Assembly: GCA_902363445.1 (NCBI GenBank)
Contig: CABJAB010000003.1
Coordinates: 310,001 to 374,000, forward strand
Source: Lachnospiraceae bacterium
GTDB taxonomy: Bacteria > Bacillota > Clostridia > Lachnospirales > Lachnospiraceae
Length of the DNA: 64,000 bases
Direction: 5' to 3'
The stretch's first letter is position 1, and the number at the start of each line of letters is the position of its first letter. The notes beneath the pieces are model-generated. The model was not told the DNA's origin and searched no databases. It saw only the letters and a program-made list of their open reading frames with translations. Positions 1-10,012 of this stretch are shown one piece after another. A program made the translations under genes and the position numbers.

Positions 1-1953
1 ATTTATCATACGAGCCTCCGAGCCATCGGCGACCACACATAACTGGAGTTCCTCTTCTTGATTCGTTGCAAACGCCCATCCCTGGATGAAAACAGTCTGT
101 GTTTCTCTCTGTACGACAGGAGCTCCATAAATCGCTTCAATTTTTCTCAGTCCATTCTCGTCACCGTCTCCAGCCATATTTTTGAGTTCTATCTTATCAT
201 AATCAATCAGCCATTTTGTAGTCTCAAATATTTTTTCTTTTAATAAAGAAGGATAATAGTCTTTCCACTTATTAAATAAAGACGAATTTATCATCCTGTC
301 TTGTTTCTTTAAGCTTCCTGTCTCAAATCCCTGTTGGATCTCCTGCTCCACTTTTTCATAGAACCGACTGGACGAAAGTGCATTTTCATAATAACCGGCC
401 TGTTCTACCGCATCACGTAATGCCCAAAGAAAATACCCTCCTTCAATTTCACCGTCATCCGCGCCGGTCCCCCAAATCTGCCAATCACTATCGTAAACCC
501 ATTCTATCTGTTCCTTAATAGACTCCAGCGTCGGGCATACATCATATAATTTATCCACCGTGCTGTGGTTCACTTGAACAAATTCAATTTCTTGATCTTG
601 TTCTATTGAATAAATGGCATTTATCATTTTGCCAAATGAAGAATTGTCGAGTTCACTGATCACTGGTACTCCATAGTAATAATAATTGATTTCTTTCAAG
701 ATCCCATTTCCGAAAAAAACACATGCTAACGGAAGGACAGCTAGTACGAGCTTCATTGCCAAAATCTTTCCCTGCTTCCTATGATCAGCTATTAAACCAA
801 TAATCAGGAATACACATGCTCCTAAGACAAACGGAAGAATCCATACAGAATCTTCCCGTACATTCCAGAATACCGCAATAAAGATTCCCGCTGCCGCTGC
901 CCATGGAAGCATAATTCGCACATCTTTTTTCCTGCGCAGAAAAAGCCCTGACAGACATGCGACAATAAGAATTACCAAAGGAGGTATGACTGACATACGG
1001 TAAGTCCTCTGGGTATATGAAAAATTGTACATAGCAGGGGACAGCAAGAGGAATGTATACAATCCTGCCCTGGCCAGCTTATTTTTCAAAATGTCTCGGA
1101 AAGATATAATACAAACGCCTGCCGCCAGAGCATTAAATATTCCCAGGCCAAGCATAACCGGAATTCTAAGATTATAGAAAAGAGCAACAAGTATAGAATA
1201 CATGGGACGCTTGATCAAGGTCTTATTCCCATAGTCTCCCAGCCAGTTTCCATGAATCAAGTTTACAGTCCAGTCTACAAATAACGTATCATCATGGGGC
1301 AGTTTAGTAGTCCCATACTGCGGTATCTGTACATAGCACCAAAGATATACAAGAGTCAGAATACCGCAAAATATCAAAAGGTATTTGTTTTCCCGAATGT
1401 TCTCTTTCAGACGTGAACGCCATGTTCTTCCCGAGCAAGTATAAATCCGTGCAGCAAATACTATTATCAGAACAACAAGCACATATATGATCGTGGCTAA
1501 TGCCAGAAATAATAGTTTTCCTCCCCTGTCAGCTGAAAAGGCTTCTCTGGTACTGTCTAGCAGGCTTTCACCGAATTCCAGCGTGCCGTCCTCTCTGCTC
1601 ATTAATATAACATTTTCTCCCGCAGGAAGAGAACTGGTATCAACAGTCAGGACCTTTCTTCCAAAGCTGAAGAGTTCGATCTGCTGTACTGGGACCGCAC
1701 CATATACGGATGACACCTCAATCTTTTCAATGTCTTCATACTCTGAGGTAATCAAGAATTCCGCCCGATTGTCAAGTATCACCGACTTAATTACATTCTC
1801 TCCAGAATTCAGCTTCATCTCCGCAGACTCAATCTCACCGGAAGGTATCTCCATATCGACAACAACATATGGACTTTTATAGTCCTGAAAAAATATCAGC
1901 GCAGCCAATATCAGATACAGCCCTGCTACCGCCAGTATTCCTTTTTTCTTCAT
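1..1953 (-). CDS. Large polytopic membrane protein, GT-C glycosyltransferase-like (partial, 3' end outside window)
   Basis: The frame is open from the ATG at 1953 to the window edge, giving 651 codons and no stop, so the C-terminus is missing. Residues 8-22 form a signal-anchor helix, followed by a beta-rich extracytoplasmic stretch of about 130 residues and then roughly ten hydrophobic helices. The first external loop after the second helix has an acidic pair (PHDD) beside a tryptophan, as at GT-C active sites. A soluble domain of about 200 residues follows the helices. It is the last visible gene of the polysaccharide locus, 19 bp after the two-domain GT2 gene. I infer a lipid-linked-sugar-dependent glycosyltransferase of the cell envelope; I do not recognise a named family. 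Confidence 0.6.
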   Translation of the reverse strand, partial: MKKKGILAVAGLYLILAALIFFQDYKSPYVVVDMEIPSGEIESAEMKLNSGENVIKSVILDNRAEFLITSEYEDIEKIEVSSVYGAVPVQQIELFSFGRKVLTVDTSSLPAGENVILMSREDGTLEFGESLLDSTREAFSADRGGKLLFLALATIIYVLVVLIIVFAARIYTCSGRTWRSRLKENIRENKYLLIFCGILTLVYLWCYVQIPQYGTTKLPHDDTLFVDWTVNLIHGNWLGDYGNKTLIKRPMYSILVALFYNLRIPVMLGLGIFNALAAGVCIISFRDILKNKLARAGLYTFLLLSPAMYNFSYTQRTYRMSVIPPLVILIVACLSGLFLRRKKDVRIMLPWAAAAGIFIAVFWNVREDSVWILPFVLGACVFLIIGLIADHRKQGKILAMKLVLAVLPLACVFFGNGILKEINYYYYGVPVISELDNSSFGKMINAIYSIEQDQEIEFVQVNHSTVDKLYDVCPTLESIKEQIEWVYDSDWQIWGTGADDGEIEGGYFLWALRDAVEQAGYYENALSSSRFYEKVEQEIQQGFETGSLKKQDRMINSSLFNKWKDYYPSLLKEKIFETTKWLIDYDKIELKNMAGDGDENGLRKIEAIYGAPVVQRETQTVFIQGWAFATNQEEELQLCVVADGSEARMIN

Positions 1954-1972
1954 ACATGCTCCTCATTAGCTT

Positions 1973-4480
1973 CTACTCATTAGTTCTTAAAGAACAATCT
2001 CCCGTTAAAAGAGACAGATTATGGTTATAATAGGGATCACCATCTTTCAGGATGCCTGCCCATCTCTCCTGCATAAATTCAACTTCTGAATCGAATCTTT
2101 TCATCTTTTCTAAAGTATCTTCGCTTCCTCTGCTCTTTGACTCATGATGGTATAGAAGTGCGCGCGGTTCCAGCATGATCAGATAACCGGCCTCCCTGAT
2201 CCTCAAGCAGAAATCCACATCATTGAACGCGACTTTAAGCTGCTCATCAAGTCCTCCCATCTGGGTAAACACACTTTTAGATATCATCAGGCACGCAGCC
2301 GTAACTGCGCTGAAATCCTGCTGAACCTTAGTCCGGGCAAAATATCCTGTTGATTCCCTGGACTGCCCATTGAAAATATGGCCAGCTATCCCGCCCATTC
2401 CAATGATCACCCCGCAATGCTGTATCGTGTCATCAGGATACAAAAGTTTGCATCCTACTGCCCCAATATCATCTCTTTGGCAATCCGCCAGCATAACATC
2501 CAGCCATTCCGGGGATATCACCTCTGTATCATTGTTCAACAATAAAAAGTAATCTCCTTTAGCCTCTTTGACACCAAAATTGTTAAGTGCAGAATAATTA
2601 AAGGAATTTTTCCAATATAAAATCCTAATCTGGGGATTTTTTTCTAATTCTTTATAATACTGGAAGGTTTCTTCTTCCAAACTGTTATTCTCTACTACGA
2701 TTATCTCAAAATTCCGATAAAGTGTCTTTTGAAAAATAGATTCTATACATCTGCTCAAACACTCCTTTTCGTCTTTATTGGGTATTATTATGGAAACCAA
2801 GGGTGTCCCCTTTTTTTCATAATCTACATTATAATATCCCAAGTATTCCTGCATTTCCACCTTCGCAGAAATATGCAGCCTCTCCAAATGTGCTTCAATC
2901 GCCCGTTTTCCAGCCTCATAACAATACATCTTACTCTCTGGATTCGCCGCGGTTGACTGTTGATGCATCCTCCAATGATAAAGTACCTTTGGAATATGAA
3001 CAACCTGCCTTGCTTTCTCTGTACAGCGCAGAATAAAGTCATAATCTTGAGAACCGTCAAATTCCTTTCGAAATCCGCCTACGCAGTCTACTATACTTTT
3101 TTTTACTGCAAACAGATGGCAGATATAATTATTGGAGCGAAGCAAGTCCAAATTAAAATCCGTCTTAAAATGAGGATCAAAGTGTCTTTTTAAATCCATA
3201 GATATTTTGTCCTCATCTGAATATACTGCGTCAGCCTCATCATTTTTGTTAAATACTTTTACAAATTCATATAATGCCTCTGGTGCCAGAATATCATCAT
3301 GGTCTAAAAGCATGATGACTTCTCCTGAAGCCATATCCAAAGCAGCGTTAGTATTTCCTGATATTCCCTTGTTTTCCTTTAAATTCTTATAGCAAATTCT
3401 TTTATCTTTCAGATATGGCTGAATGGCTTTCTCCACACACTCATCCTCACCGCTTCCATCAGCAACACACAGCTGCCACTTTTTATATGTTTGTTCTTGT
3501 ACGGAAACAAGCATCTGCTGCAGGAACTTTTCAGGAGTCCGGTATGCCGGTACAATAATACTGATCACAGGTTCATATGAAAAATTGTGAGCTCTTTGTT
3601 TCTCCAATGTTCTGGCAGAAGGCTTATGCTTCAAATACCAAATATCATACTCGCTGACCGCCGACGCATAACGGACCTTCCAATCTTCCTTCAGAGCACT
3701 GGCCCCTTGTTTCCTGAGCGTTCTCAAATCCCTCTTTAATGTTTTAGCGTTATAGCTTCTTATTATTTCTTTTGCAGGCAAATATGGCATATTCTCTTTT
3801 CTCTGTTTCTTACGAGCACCTTTTATGTCAATTGGATAAGAAACTGTCTCAATGCCATTACTCATTGTCAAGATATAATCCTGATTCTGTTCGTACTTGA
3901 ATTTCGCGCTGAACCCACAATATTCCTTACAGTCTTCACCCAGAACTGCTATGCTCGCATCCCGGCGTCTCGTCTGTCTATATACCGCCTTTACTTCGCT
4001 GCCCTTCTTTGTTTTTATCTCATAAGAGAGATCCACCCGTCCAACCTTAGATATCCCCCATCCTGAAATCAGCGCGTACGTATCATCAGCCGTTATCTGA
4101 TCAATTGAGTATGAAAGGCTTTTCCCTCTCAGATATTTACCAATACCACCTTTTCCTGTCTGCCAGAGCAAATGTGCTTCCTTGCCCCAGATCACCAGGA
4201 CAGAAATCTTATCAGCAGGATTTATCTGATCAAATCCTATTTCCCACTTCAGATCAAAACCCGGATTTTTCATTTCCGCAAAATCAGGATACGCTTTTTT
4301 TACATCCTCCCGTCCGCAAAAATGAACATGAAGATTGCCAGCTTGCTTCCCATTAAATACAACCAGAATCTTATACGATTCACTATTAGAAAAAACAATC
4401 CACCCGTTCATCTGGATAAACAGCTTTTGTTCTTTAACTCCTATATGAAGATTATCTATATTGTGCAAAAACTTATTCAT
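1973..4480 (-). CDS. Glycosyltransferase with two GT2 domains and an N-terminal beta-rich domain
   Basis: This 835-residue cytoplasmic protein has an N-terminal part of about 280 residues that is not GT2-like and looks beta-rich. Two GT-A/GT2 domains follow. The first opens with PVISIIVPAYRTP and has the metal-binding LLDHDD motif. The second opens with PLVSIIIPNKDE and has LLNNDTE and the downstream FNDVDFCLRIREAGY motif typical of polysaccharide GT2 enzymes. The ATG at 4480 is preferred over one 13 codons upstream because AGAAAGGAAG lies just before it; the earlier ATG touches the preceding stop. Two active domains in one chain usually add alternating sugars of a repeat unit. Donor and acceptor cannot be read from sequence. 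Confidence 0.85.
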   Translation of the reverse strand: MNKFLHNIDNLHIGVKEQKLFIQMNGWIVFSNSESYKILVVFNGKQAGNLHVHFCGREDVKKAYPDFAEMKNPGFDLKWEIGFDQINPADKISVLVIWGKEAHLLWQTGKGGIGKYLRGKSLSYSIDQITADDTYALISGWGISKVGRVDLSYEIKTKKGSEVKAVYRQTRRRDASIAVLGEDCKEYCGFSAKFKYEQNQDYILTMSNGIETVSYPIDIKGARKKQRKENMPYLPAKEIIRSYNAKTLKRDLRTLRKQGASALKEDWKVRYASAVSEYDIWYLKHKPSARTLEKQRAHNFSYEPVISIIVPAYRTPEKFLQQMLVSVQEQTYKKWQLCVADGSGEDECVEKAIQPYLKDKRICYKNLKENKGISGNTNAALDMASGEVIMLLDHDDILAPEALYEFVKVFNKNDEADAVYSDEDKISMDLKRHFDPHFKTDFNLDLLRSNNYICHLFAVKKSIVDCVGGFRKEFDGSQDYDFILRCTEKARQVVHIPKVLYHWRMHQQSTAANPESKMYCYEAGKRAIEAHLERLHISAKVEMQEYLGYYNVDYEKKGTPLVSIIIPNKDEKECLSRCIESIFQKTLYRNFEIIVVENNSLEEETFQYYKELEKNPQIRILYWKNSFNYSALNNFGVKEAKGDYFLLLNNDTEVISPEWLDVMLADCQRDDIGAVGCKLLYPDDTIQHCGVIIGMGGIAGHIFNGQSRESTGYFARTKVQQDFSAVTAACLMISKSVFTQMGGLDEQLKVAFNDVDFCLRIREAGYLIMLEPRALLYHHESKSRGSEDTLEKMKRFDSEVEFMQERWAGILKDGDPYYNHNLSLLTGDCSLRTNE

Positions 4481-4519
4481 ATATGCTTCCTTTCTGAACG
4501 GACCAAGCCTGCCTGACAT

Positions 4520-6178
4520 TTAACGGCTTCTCCCTTTTCCCTGTCTTTTCAATATTTTCTCTTCCAGCTCGGCACAAGTTTCCGCAATCCCTGCCAATTC
4601 GTCCTGCGCATCGTGGAGTTTTTGTATCAATATGATCTTTTCTTCTCTCTCCCTATTCAAATCTTCTATCAATCCTTCTTTTTCTTGAGCCTCAATTGCC
4701 AAGGCCTCTTTCAGATCTTCCATATTTTCTTTATAATCTTTCCCGGCCTTTTCAATCAGTCCCAGCCAGTTCTCTAATTCTTCCAGCCCGCAAATTACTA
4801 CTGTAGCCTCAATCTGTACATTCCCACTCCAGTCTCCATCAAACTCCATCTCCATTTGTGGATCCATAGTAGGAAATACCCAATATTCCTCATGGCAAAA
4901 TCCATTGAGAGGCTTTACCTGCAAATTGCAGCCATCTGACCAAAACCGGACATTCTTAAAGACACATGCTTCTCCATCCAGTAAATCCACCCGGATTTTT
5001 CTACATTTGCCAGTGAGCTCTTCTGGTATATGAAATACTTCTGAAATCCGCCCGTCTGTACATGAATACAGCCGTTCTGTTTTTTCTAAATTATTATACC
5101 CACTTCCAGTATTATAATAAAAAGACATTCGTTTTCTGGAAATGGTACTCCCTGATTTCTGCAAAATATAGTCATTGAATATATGCCGACCAGTCAGCAC
5201 ATAATAGTCTTTACATGTAAAATGAAATCTTCCTTCTAAAAGTTCTCTTGTATCTTCTTGATTCAAAAGTTCTCGAAAAGGCTCCATCGCCATAAGCGGA
5301 TAAGCCTCCATCCCATAAGCCCCCTCAAATAGCTTCAGCTGAATAAACGCCTTTTCGCAGTTCAGCTCCTGCTTTGATCTCGAATTTTGATATACAAAAT
5401 CCTGCCTGAAGCTTCGGTAAAACAATTCTGACGGCAATTTATCTAAATATCCTTTTAAAAATAATGCCCTCTCATTAAATTCTCTTATCTGATTCACTGG
5501 GGAGGCTGAACTGATACTATTATTATTCACCTGTATTCTGCGGTATCTGGTCAAATTCTCTTCCAGTACATGTATCGGATACTCAATCAATATGCGCATC
5601 CACAATTCATAGTCCTGCAGCTGCAGTCCGGCATTGTCATACACTCCCGCAGTTTCCAAGGCCTCCCTGCGAATCAGAGAGCTGGGATGACAGAGGCAAT
5701 TTCCATCGAAGTAGAGTTTATGAATCCACTCTTCCTGTGAGCGGTTTTTTTGTTGAAACAATTCATACAGCCCTTGTTCTTTATCATTGACAATGCGATT
5801 CTGCTCATCAATAATATCCGGCCACGTAAAACAAACGCCGCAAAATGGATGCGATTCCATATAAGCGACTTGTTTCTCCAGCTTTTCCGGCATCCAGCAA
5901 TCATCACTGTCAATTCGTGCTATATATTTCCCTTTGGCTTTGTCAAGTCCTTTATTCAAAGCAATACAGATCTGGCTGTTTTTTTCCAGCTTGTAAATCT
6001 GTATCCTAGAGTCTATTTGATACCCCTTCAGGACATCCAAAGAATCATCTGTCGACGCATCATCAACAATGATAAATTCAAATTCACTGTAGGTCTGTGA
6101 CAAAACACTGTCGATCGTATCTCTTAAGAACCTGCCCCCATTGTAATTGGGCATGACAATACTCACCAATGGACTCAT
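4520..6178 (-). CDS. GT2 glycosyltransferase with C-terminal coiled coil
   Basis: The 552-residue protein starts with a GT2 domain (residues 4 to about 230): PLVSIVMPNYNGG at the nucleotide-binding strand, VDDASTDDS, and the metal-binding ARIDSDD. The middle, about 300-460, is beta-rich without a motif I recognise. The last 85 residues are charged and heptad-like (Glu/Lys-rich with spaced Leu/Ile), predicting a coiled coil that could oligomerise the enzyme or dock it to partners. The downstream two-domain GT2 gene has an in-frame ATG touching this stop, but its better start is 39 bp further on. The adjacent ABC exporter suggests action on the exported glycan. Sugar specificity is unknown. Confidence 0.82.
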   Translation of the reverse strand: MSPLVSIVMPNYNGGRFLRDTIDSVLSQTYSEFEFIIVDDASTDDSLDVLKGYQIDSRIQIYKLEKNSQICIALNKGLDKAKGKYIARIDSDDCWMPEKLEKQVAYMESHPFCGVCFTWPDIIDEQNRIVNDKEQGLYELFQQKNRSQEEWIHKLYFDGNCLCHPSSLIRREALETAGVYDNAGLQLQDYELWMRILIEYPIHVLEENLTRYRRIQVNNNSISSASPVNQIREFNERALFLKGYLDKLPSELFYRSFRQDFVYQNSRSKQELNCEKAFIQLKLFEGAYGMEAYPLMAMEPFRELLNQEDTRELLEGRFHFTCKDYYVLTGRHIFNDYILQKSGSTISRKRMSFYYNTGSGYNNLEKTERLYSCTDGRISEVFHIPEELTGKCRKIRVDLLDGEACVFKNVRFWSDGCNLQVKPLNGFCHEEYWVFPTMDPQMEMEFDGDWSGNVQIEATVVICGLEELENWLGLIEKAGKDYKENMEDLKEALAIEAQEKEGLIEDLNREREEKIILIQKLHDAQDELAGIAETCAELEEKILKRQGKGRSR

Positions 6179-6201
6179 ATTAATTCCTCCGCCCCCCTAA
6201 A

Positions 6202-7941
6202 TTATAACCCTATATATTTCCTGACTTGTTCACTCATAGTTTCAAACTGTTCTATCAGCTTTACATTATCATAACAACTGTGGTCAGCCTGAATCACTTT
6301 TTCTATTAAGCGATCAAGCTCATCAATATTATAGGCATACTCTATATAGGAGAGATTTCGAATCCAATCATAACTGCCTTCTATTTTATGATTATAGCTT
6401 CCTATCACGACACAAGGGGTTCTGGTAATCGCACAGAATATCATTCCATGGAGCCGATCCGTCACCACCACTTTAGAAGATGCGATAGTCATTTTGAAAT
6501 CATCCAGATATTTTTCTCTTTCCGGTATTTCAATATTATAATCTCTTTGCATATCGACCCGGTTGACTTTTCCAAATGCCGACAAAATATCGCAGACCTT
6601 ATTCTTATCATCTGCTTTTAGAATCGATTCAATATCGTCCCTCAAGCACAAAACAGGAGTCTTCCTCTCAACATTTAAGTCCGAATAGTCACTGAACATA
6701 ACGATATCCGGTGCAATGCGGACATCACAAGAAAAGTGTTCCTTTGCAAAAATATAAGATTGTTTTTCCCTTGTGTACAAAAGCAGGTTAGGATGAGCGT
6801 CATAAATTGCCTGACTGTTTTTAAGCTCTTTATCCCCCTGCTCATTTTCCAGAAAAAATATGGTCTGAGGCATGATAATTACAGGATTATCAGGAAAAGA
6901 TTGAATAAAACTGCGTCTTATATCCTCTGAAGGCAAATACTGGTTTCCCAAATTCCCGCCGCCGTGTCCCAGGATAATATCTTCCTTTTTGATATATCTT
7001 TTAAGGTACGGAAGTTCCTTCCAATATCTGCTGGCCGGTATTTCCCTTATCTCATACGCATCGCCAAATGTACGCTGAGCCCACTCTATTTCTGAAACTG
7101 CAATCTGATGATTCCCCAAATTACCATAATCTTCTGTTCCAAGCAGCCAAATGTTATTTTTCACTGCATACGCCTTAAATTTCTCATCTATTAAATCAAC
7201 GGATGGAATCGCTTCGTCTTCTATATTATATTGACTGCATACTTCCTCTGCGGGTCCAAACATCTTAACCGTATGCTTATCCAGCCAAACGACTCTATCA
7301 CACATTTCCCGTATTTGGCTCAAATCATGGGAAACAAAGAGCACGGTGGTACCGCCGCTCATCAATTCAAGCATTCTTTTTTTGCTCTTTTTTTGAAAGT
7401 TCTCGTCCCCCACTGCCAAAATTTCATCTACGATCAAAATTTCGGGCTGCACCACTGTTGCAATAGAAAATGCCAGCCTTACCATCATTCCAGAAGAGTA
7501 ATTTCGAATTGGAACATTGATGAACTCTCCCAGCTCAGAAAATTCCAGAATTTCATCATACTTACCATTTAAGAACTCTTCCGAATATCCTAAGATGGCG
7601 CCGTTTAAAAAAATATTCTCCCTCCCGGTCAGATCGGGATCGAATCCTGAGCCCAATTCAAGCATAGGAACTATATTTCCTCGGGTAGCCACCTTGCCCT
7701 TTGTCGGCTTCAGAATGCCGGAAATAATTTTCAGGATCGTACTTTTTCCAGCACCATTCCGTCCAATGATACCAACGACCTCGCCTTTCTTAACCTCAAA
7801 GCTGACATCTTTCAAGGCCCAAAATTCTTTAAACTTTAATTTTCTGCTCAGCAAAGCCGTCACAAATTCTTTAATGCTGGATATCTTATCATTTGCCATT
7901 TTAAAACACATCGACACATTGTCTATCTTAATCATTTCCAT
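6202..7941 (-). CDS. Polysaccharide ABC exporter ATPase fused to a polysaccharide pyruvyltransferase domain
   Basis: Residues 1-240 form a Wzt/TagH-type ABC ATPase: Walker A GRNGAGKST at 60-68, signature YSSGM at 148-152, Walker B EILIVDE at 167-173, and the switch His at 205. Instead of the usual C-terminal glycan-binding beta-sandwich, residues from about 263 to 579 match the polysaccharide pyruvyltransferase family (CsaB/WcaK type), with a GHGGGNLGNQY loop near 326-335, PQTIFF, and VVTDRLHGM near 492-500 followed by CVVIGSY. Both halves are full length in one frame. The start has AGAGG seven bases upstream. The permease gene lies 12 bp upstream. I infer that the ATPase couples export to addition of, or binding to, a pyruvate-ketal-bearing chain end. 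Confidence 0.88.
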   Translation of the reverse strand: MEMIKIDNVSMCFKMANDKISSIKEFVTALLSRKLKFKEFWALKDVSFEVKKGEVVGIIGRNGAGKSTILKIISGILKPTKGKVATRGNIVPMLELGSGFDPDLTGRENIFLNGAILGYSEEFLNGKYDEILEFSELGEFINVPIRNYSSGMMVRLAFSIATVVQPEILIVDEILAVGDENFQKKSKKRMLELMSGGTTVLFVSHDLSQIREMCDRVVWLDKHTVKMFGPAEEVCSQYNIEDEAIPSVDLIDEKFKAYAVKNNIWLLGTEDYGNLGNHQIAVSEIEWAQRTFGDAYEIREIPASRYWKELPYLKRYIKKEDIILGHGGGNLGNQYLPSEDIRRSFIQSFPDNPVIIMPQTIFFLENEQGDKELKNSQAIYDAHPNLLLYTREKQSYIFAKEHFSCDVRIAPDIVMFSDYSDLNVERKTPVLCLRDDIESILKADDKNKVCDILSAFGKVNRVDMQRDYNIEIPEREKYLDDFKMTIASSKVVVTDRLHGMIFCAITRTPCVVIGSYNHKIEGSYDWIRNLSYIEYAYNIDELDRLIEKVIQADHSCYDNVKLIEQFETMSEQVRKYIGL

Positions 7942-7953
7942 GAGATTACCTCT

Positions 7954-9390
7954 TTATATATACAGCACAAACTGATCCTGGGTCTTTTTAAACAGTAAGC
8001 CTCCAACCGCCAATGCCACCAGCGCCCATATAATGCAGCTTATATATTCCAGTGGTTCCGGCGAAATACCATCTATCACGATCGTTCTAAAAAATGTTAT
8101 ATAATGATATAAAGGATTTATTTTCTGAAACGGCAGCAGAAAGCTCCCCTTCAATATGTCAATTGGGTAAATGATCGGCGTGGCATACATCCAGATCATA
8201 GTAAACACTCCCCATAAGAACTGCATGTCTCTGAAGAAAACCATGGCAGAAGAAAGAAAAAAAGAAATCCCTATGAAAAACAAAATCAGGCAAATGAGCC
8301 CGAAGGGCATCAAAAGCAGCGCAAGAGTAGGTTTTACTCCTGTAAATAATGCCACGATCATAAGCGGAATCAGAGAAAACAAAAGATTGATACATGAAGA
8401 CAGTACTTTGGAAATCGGATAAATATATTTAGGAACATATACTTTCGTAATCAAAGAAGCATTCCCTACAATTGCATTCATCGCCTGGGTCGTAGAATCA
8501 TTAAATGCGTTGAAAAGCACAACGCCGGTCAGCAAATAGACCGGATAGTGGGGAATCTTAAATTTGAACAACCTGGAAAATACTACATATTGCACCGACA
8601 TGGTCAGCAGGGGATTTAGAAAACTCCAAAATACTCCCAACACTGAGCGTTTGTATTTTGTTTTAAAATCTCTAGATACTAATTGTTTCATCAAAAACCG
8701 GTATTTATGGAATGTATTGAGGAATTTCAGGCCCAGATTCATACGGCCATGGCTTTCGCACCAACACATATATATACAATATCCAATAATCAGCAGCAAT
8801 AATATCAGCAAAAACGCCGGATATATCCATGCATGAGAAGAATTATTGGTCTGCGTCATTGAAAGACACATGGAACCTTCTACGGGCTCTCCGTTTAGTT
8901 TCAGTTCGCCTTCTGAGGCTGCTCCGGCAATTCCGACAGTAATAGAATCACCCTCTTGCAGCTCAAACAACAGATTTATTTCCAACGGTCTTTCATCATA
9001 TTCTGAAACGTCTATCATATCAGAAAAAGTAAAAGAGTACCAAGAATTATCCTGCAGCTTTGAAAGTTCCGCTTCTGTTTCCGCTAGTGTTGCCTTACTG
9101 GAAGCATCCAGAAGCTCCAGAATGACTTTTCCCTGATTCTCTTGTTCATATGTCGCAAAAAAAATATCTATGCTTTTTATATATTCATGCCTGTTGATAA
9201 AGCTCTGTGAAATAGTATCACCTGATTCTAATCTGTCAAGATTAGAATCAGCATTTGTCCCCACCGCATAAATGTCATCCGATGTATACTTTATCTGATA
9301 ATCTGCAATATACAGAAAAAACAATGCGCATACGATATAAACAACAGTAAAAATAAGACAGCCTTTTTTTATGTTCTGCACTCTTGTCAC
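7954..9390 (-). CDS. Polysaccharide ABC exporter permease (Wzm/TagG type) with added extracytoplasmic domain
   Basis: The 478-residue protein has two parts. Residues 11-29 are a transmembrane helix, 30-188 an extracytoplasmic beta-rich domain (QSF, SIDIFF, VILELLD strands), and 189-209 a second helix. From about 225 to the end is a complete ABC-2 permease starting with the cytosolic amphipathic stretch LVSRDFKTKYKRSVLG, typical of Wzm/TagG, followed by six helices. Standard Wzm proteins are about 260 residues and lack the N-terminal half. The extra domain resembles one on the DUF2142 protein at 21875-23812. With the ATPase-pyruvyltransferase 12 bp downstream it should form the exporter for the lipid-linked polysaccharide. 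Confidence 0.88.
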   Translation of the reverse strand: MTRVQNIKKGCLIFTVVYIVCALFFLYIADYQIKYTSDDIYAVGTNADSNLDRLESGDTISQSFINRHEYIKSIDIFFATYEQENQGKVILELLDASSKATLAETEAELSKLQDNSWYSFTFSDMIDVSEYDERPLEINLLFELQEGDSITVGIAGAASEGELKLNGEPVEGSMCLSMTQTNNSSHAWIYPAFLLILLLLIIGYCIYMCWCESHGRMNLGLKFLNTFHKYRFLMKQLVSRDFKTKYKRSVLGVFWSFLNPLLTMSVQYVVFSRLFKFKIPHYPVYLLTGVVLFNAFNDSTTQAMNAIVGNASLITKVYVPKYIYPISKVLSSCINLLFSLIPLMIVALFTGVKPTLALLLMPFGLICLILFFIGISFFLSSAMVFFRDMQFLWGVFTMIWMYATPIIYPIDILKGSFLLPFQKINPLYHYITFFRTIVIDGISPEPLEYISCIIWALVALAVGGLLFKKTQDQFVLYI

Positions 9391-9399
9391 CCTTAAATC

Positions 9400-9960
9400 C
9401 TATTCGTGAAATTGGAAAGTTTCCTTAAATCCGCCCCATCTCTGATCCTTTTCAGAAATAATGAGCTTTATCTCCTCTTCCATGGGCCACTTTACCCCGA
9501 TGTCCGGATCGTTCCAAGCCAAGCCTCCCTCATCTCCAGGATGATAAAAATCCGTGCATTTGTAAGCAAACTCTGCCACATCACTTAAAACTAAAAATCC
9601 ATGTGCAAACCCTTTCGGGATATAAAACTGTTTCTTATTTTCATCGGACAGCTCTACTCCAAACCATTTGCCATAAGTTTTAGAATCAGCCCTGAGATCC
9701 ACAGCCACATCAAATACTTTGCCCCGGACAACACGAACCAATTTCCCCTGAGGATACTGTTTCTGATAATGTAGGCCTCTGAGCACCCCATAGGAAGACA
9801 TGGACTGATTGTCCTGTACAAATATCATATCCAGGCCTTCTGCTTTAAAATCATTATAATTGTATGTCTCCATAAAGTAGCCCCTCTCGTCTCTAAAGAC
9901 CTTAGGCTCAATAACACACAAACCTTCAATTTCACATCTCATCACATTTATTTTTCCCAT
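9400..9960 (-). CDS. rfbC: dTDP-4-dehydrorhamnose 3,5-epimerase
   Basis: The 186-residue cupin-fold enzyme epimerises C3 and C5 of dTDP-4-keto-6-deoxyglucose on the way to dTDP-L-rhamnose. Visible family motifs are EPKVFRDERGYFMETYN, the catalytic-His segment LRGLHYQK, GKLVRVVRGKVFDVAVDLR, and KGFAHGFLVLSD. The ATG at 9960 is chosen because AGAAAGGA precedes it; an alternative start 12 codons upstream lacks a good site. The other three rhamnose genes (rfbA, rfbB, rfbD) are not in this window, so they must lie elsewhere. Its presence suggests the exported glycan contains L-rhamnose or a related 6-deoxyhexose. A promoter lies just upstream. Confidence 0.95.
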   Translation of the reverse strand: MGKINVMRCEIEGLCVIEPKVFRDERGYFMETYNYNDFKAEGLDMIFVQDNQSMSSYGVLRGLHYQKQYPQGKLVRVVRGKVFDVAVDLRADSKTYGKWFGVELSDENKKQFYIPKGFAHGFLVLSDVAEFAYKCTDFYHPGDEGGLAWNDPDIGVKWPMEEEIKLIISEKDQRWGGFKETFQFHE

Positions 9961-10012
9961 GATCAAAATTCCTTTCTTCAGCCAATCTGCGTACATTGTA
10001 CGTCAGTCACCT

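Noticed and set aside
6202..7941. Frameshift or assembly artefact explaining the ATPase-pyruvyltransferase fusion
   Set aside because: One open frame spans both domains with a natural linker and no internal ribosome binding site seen; long reads would confirm.
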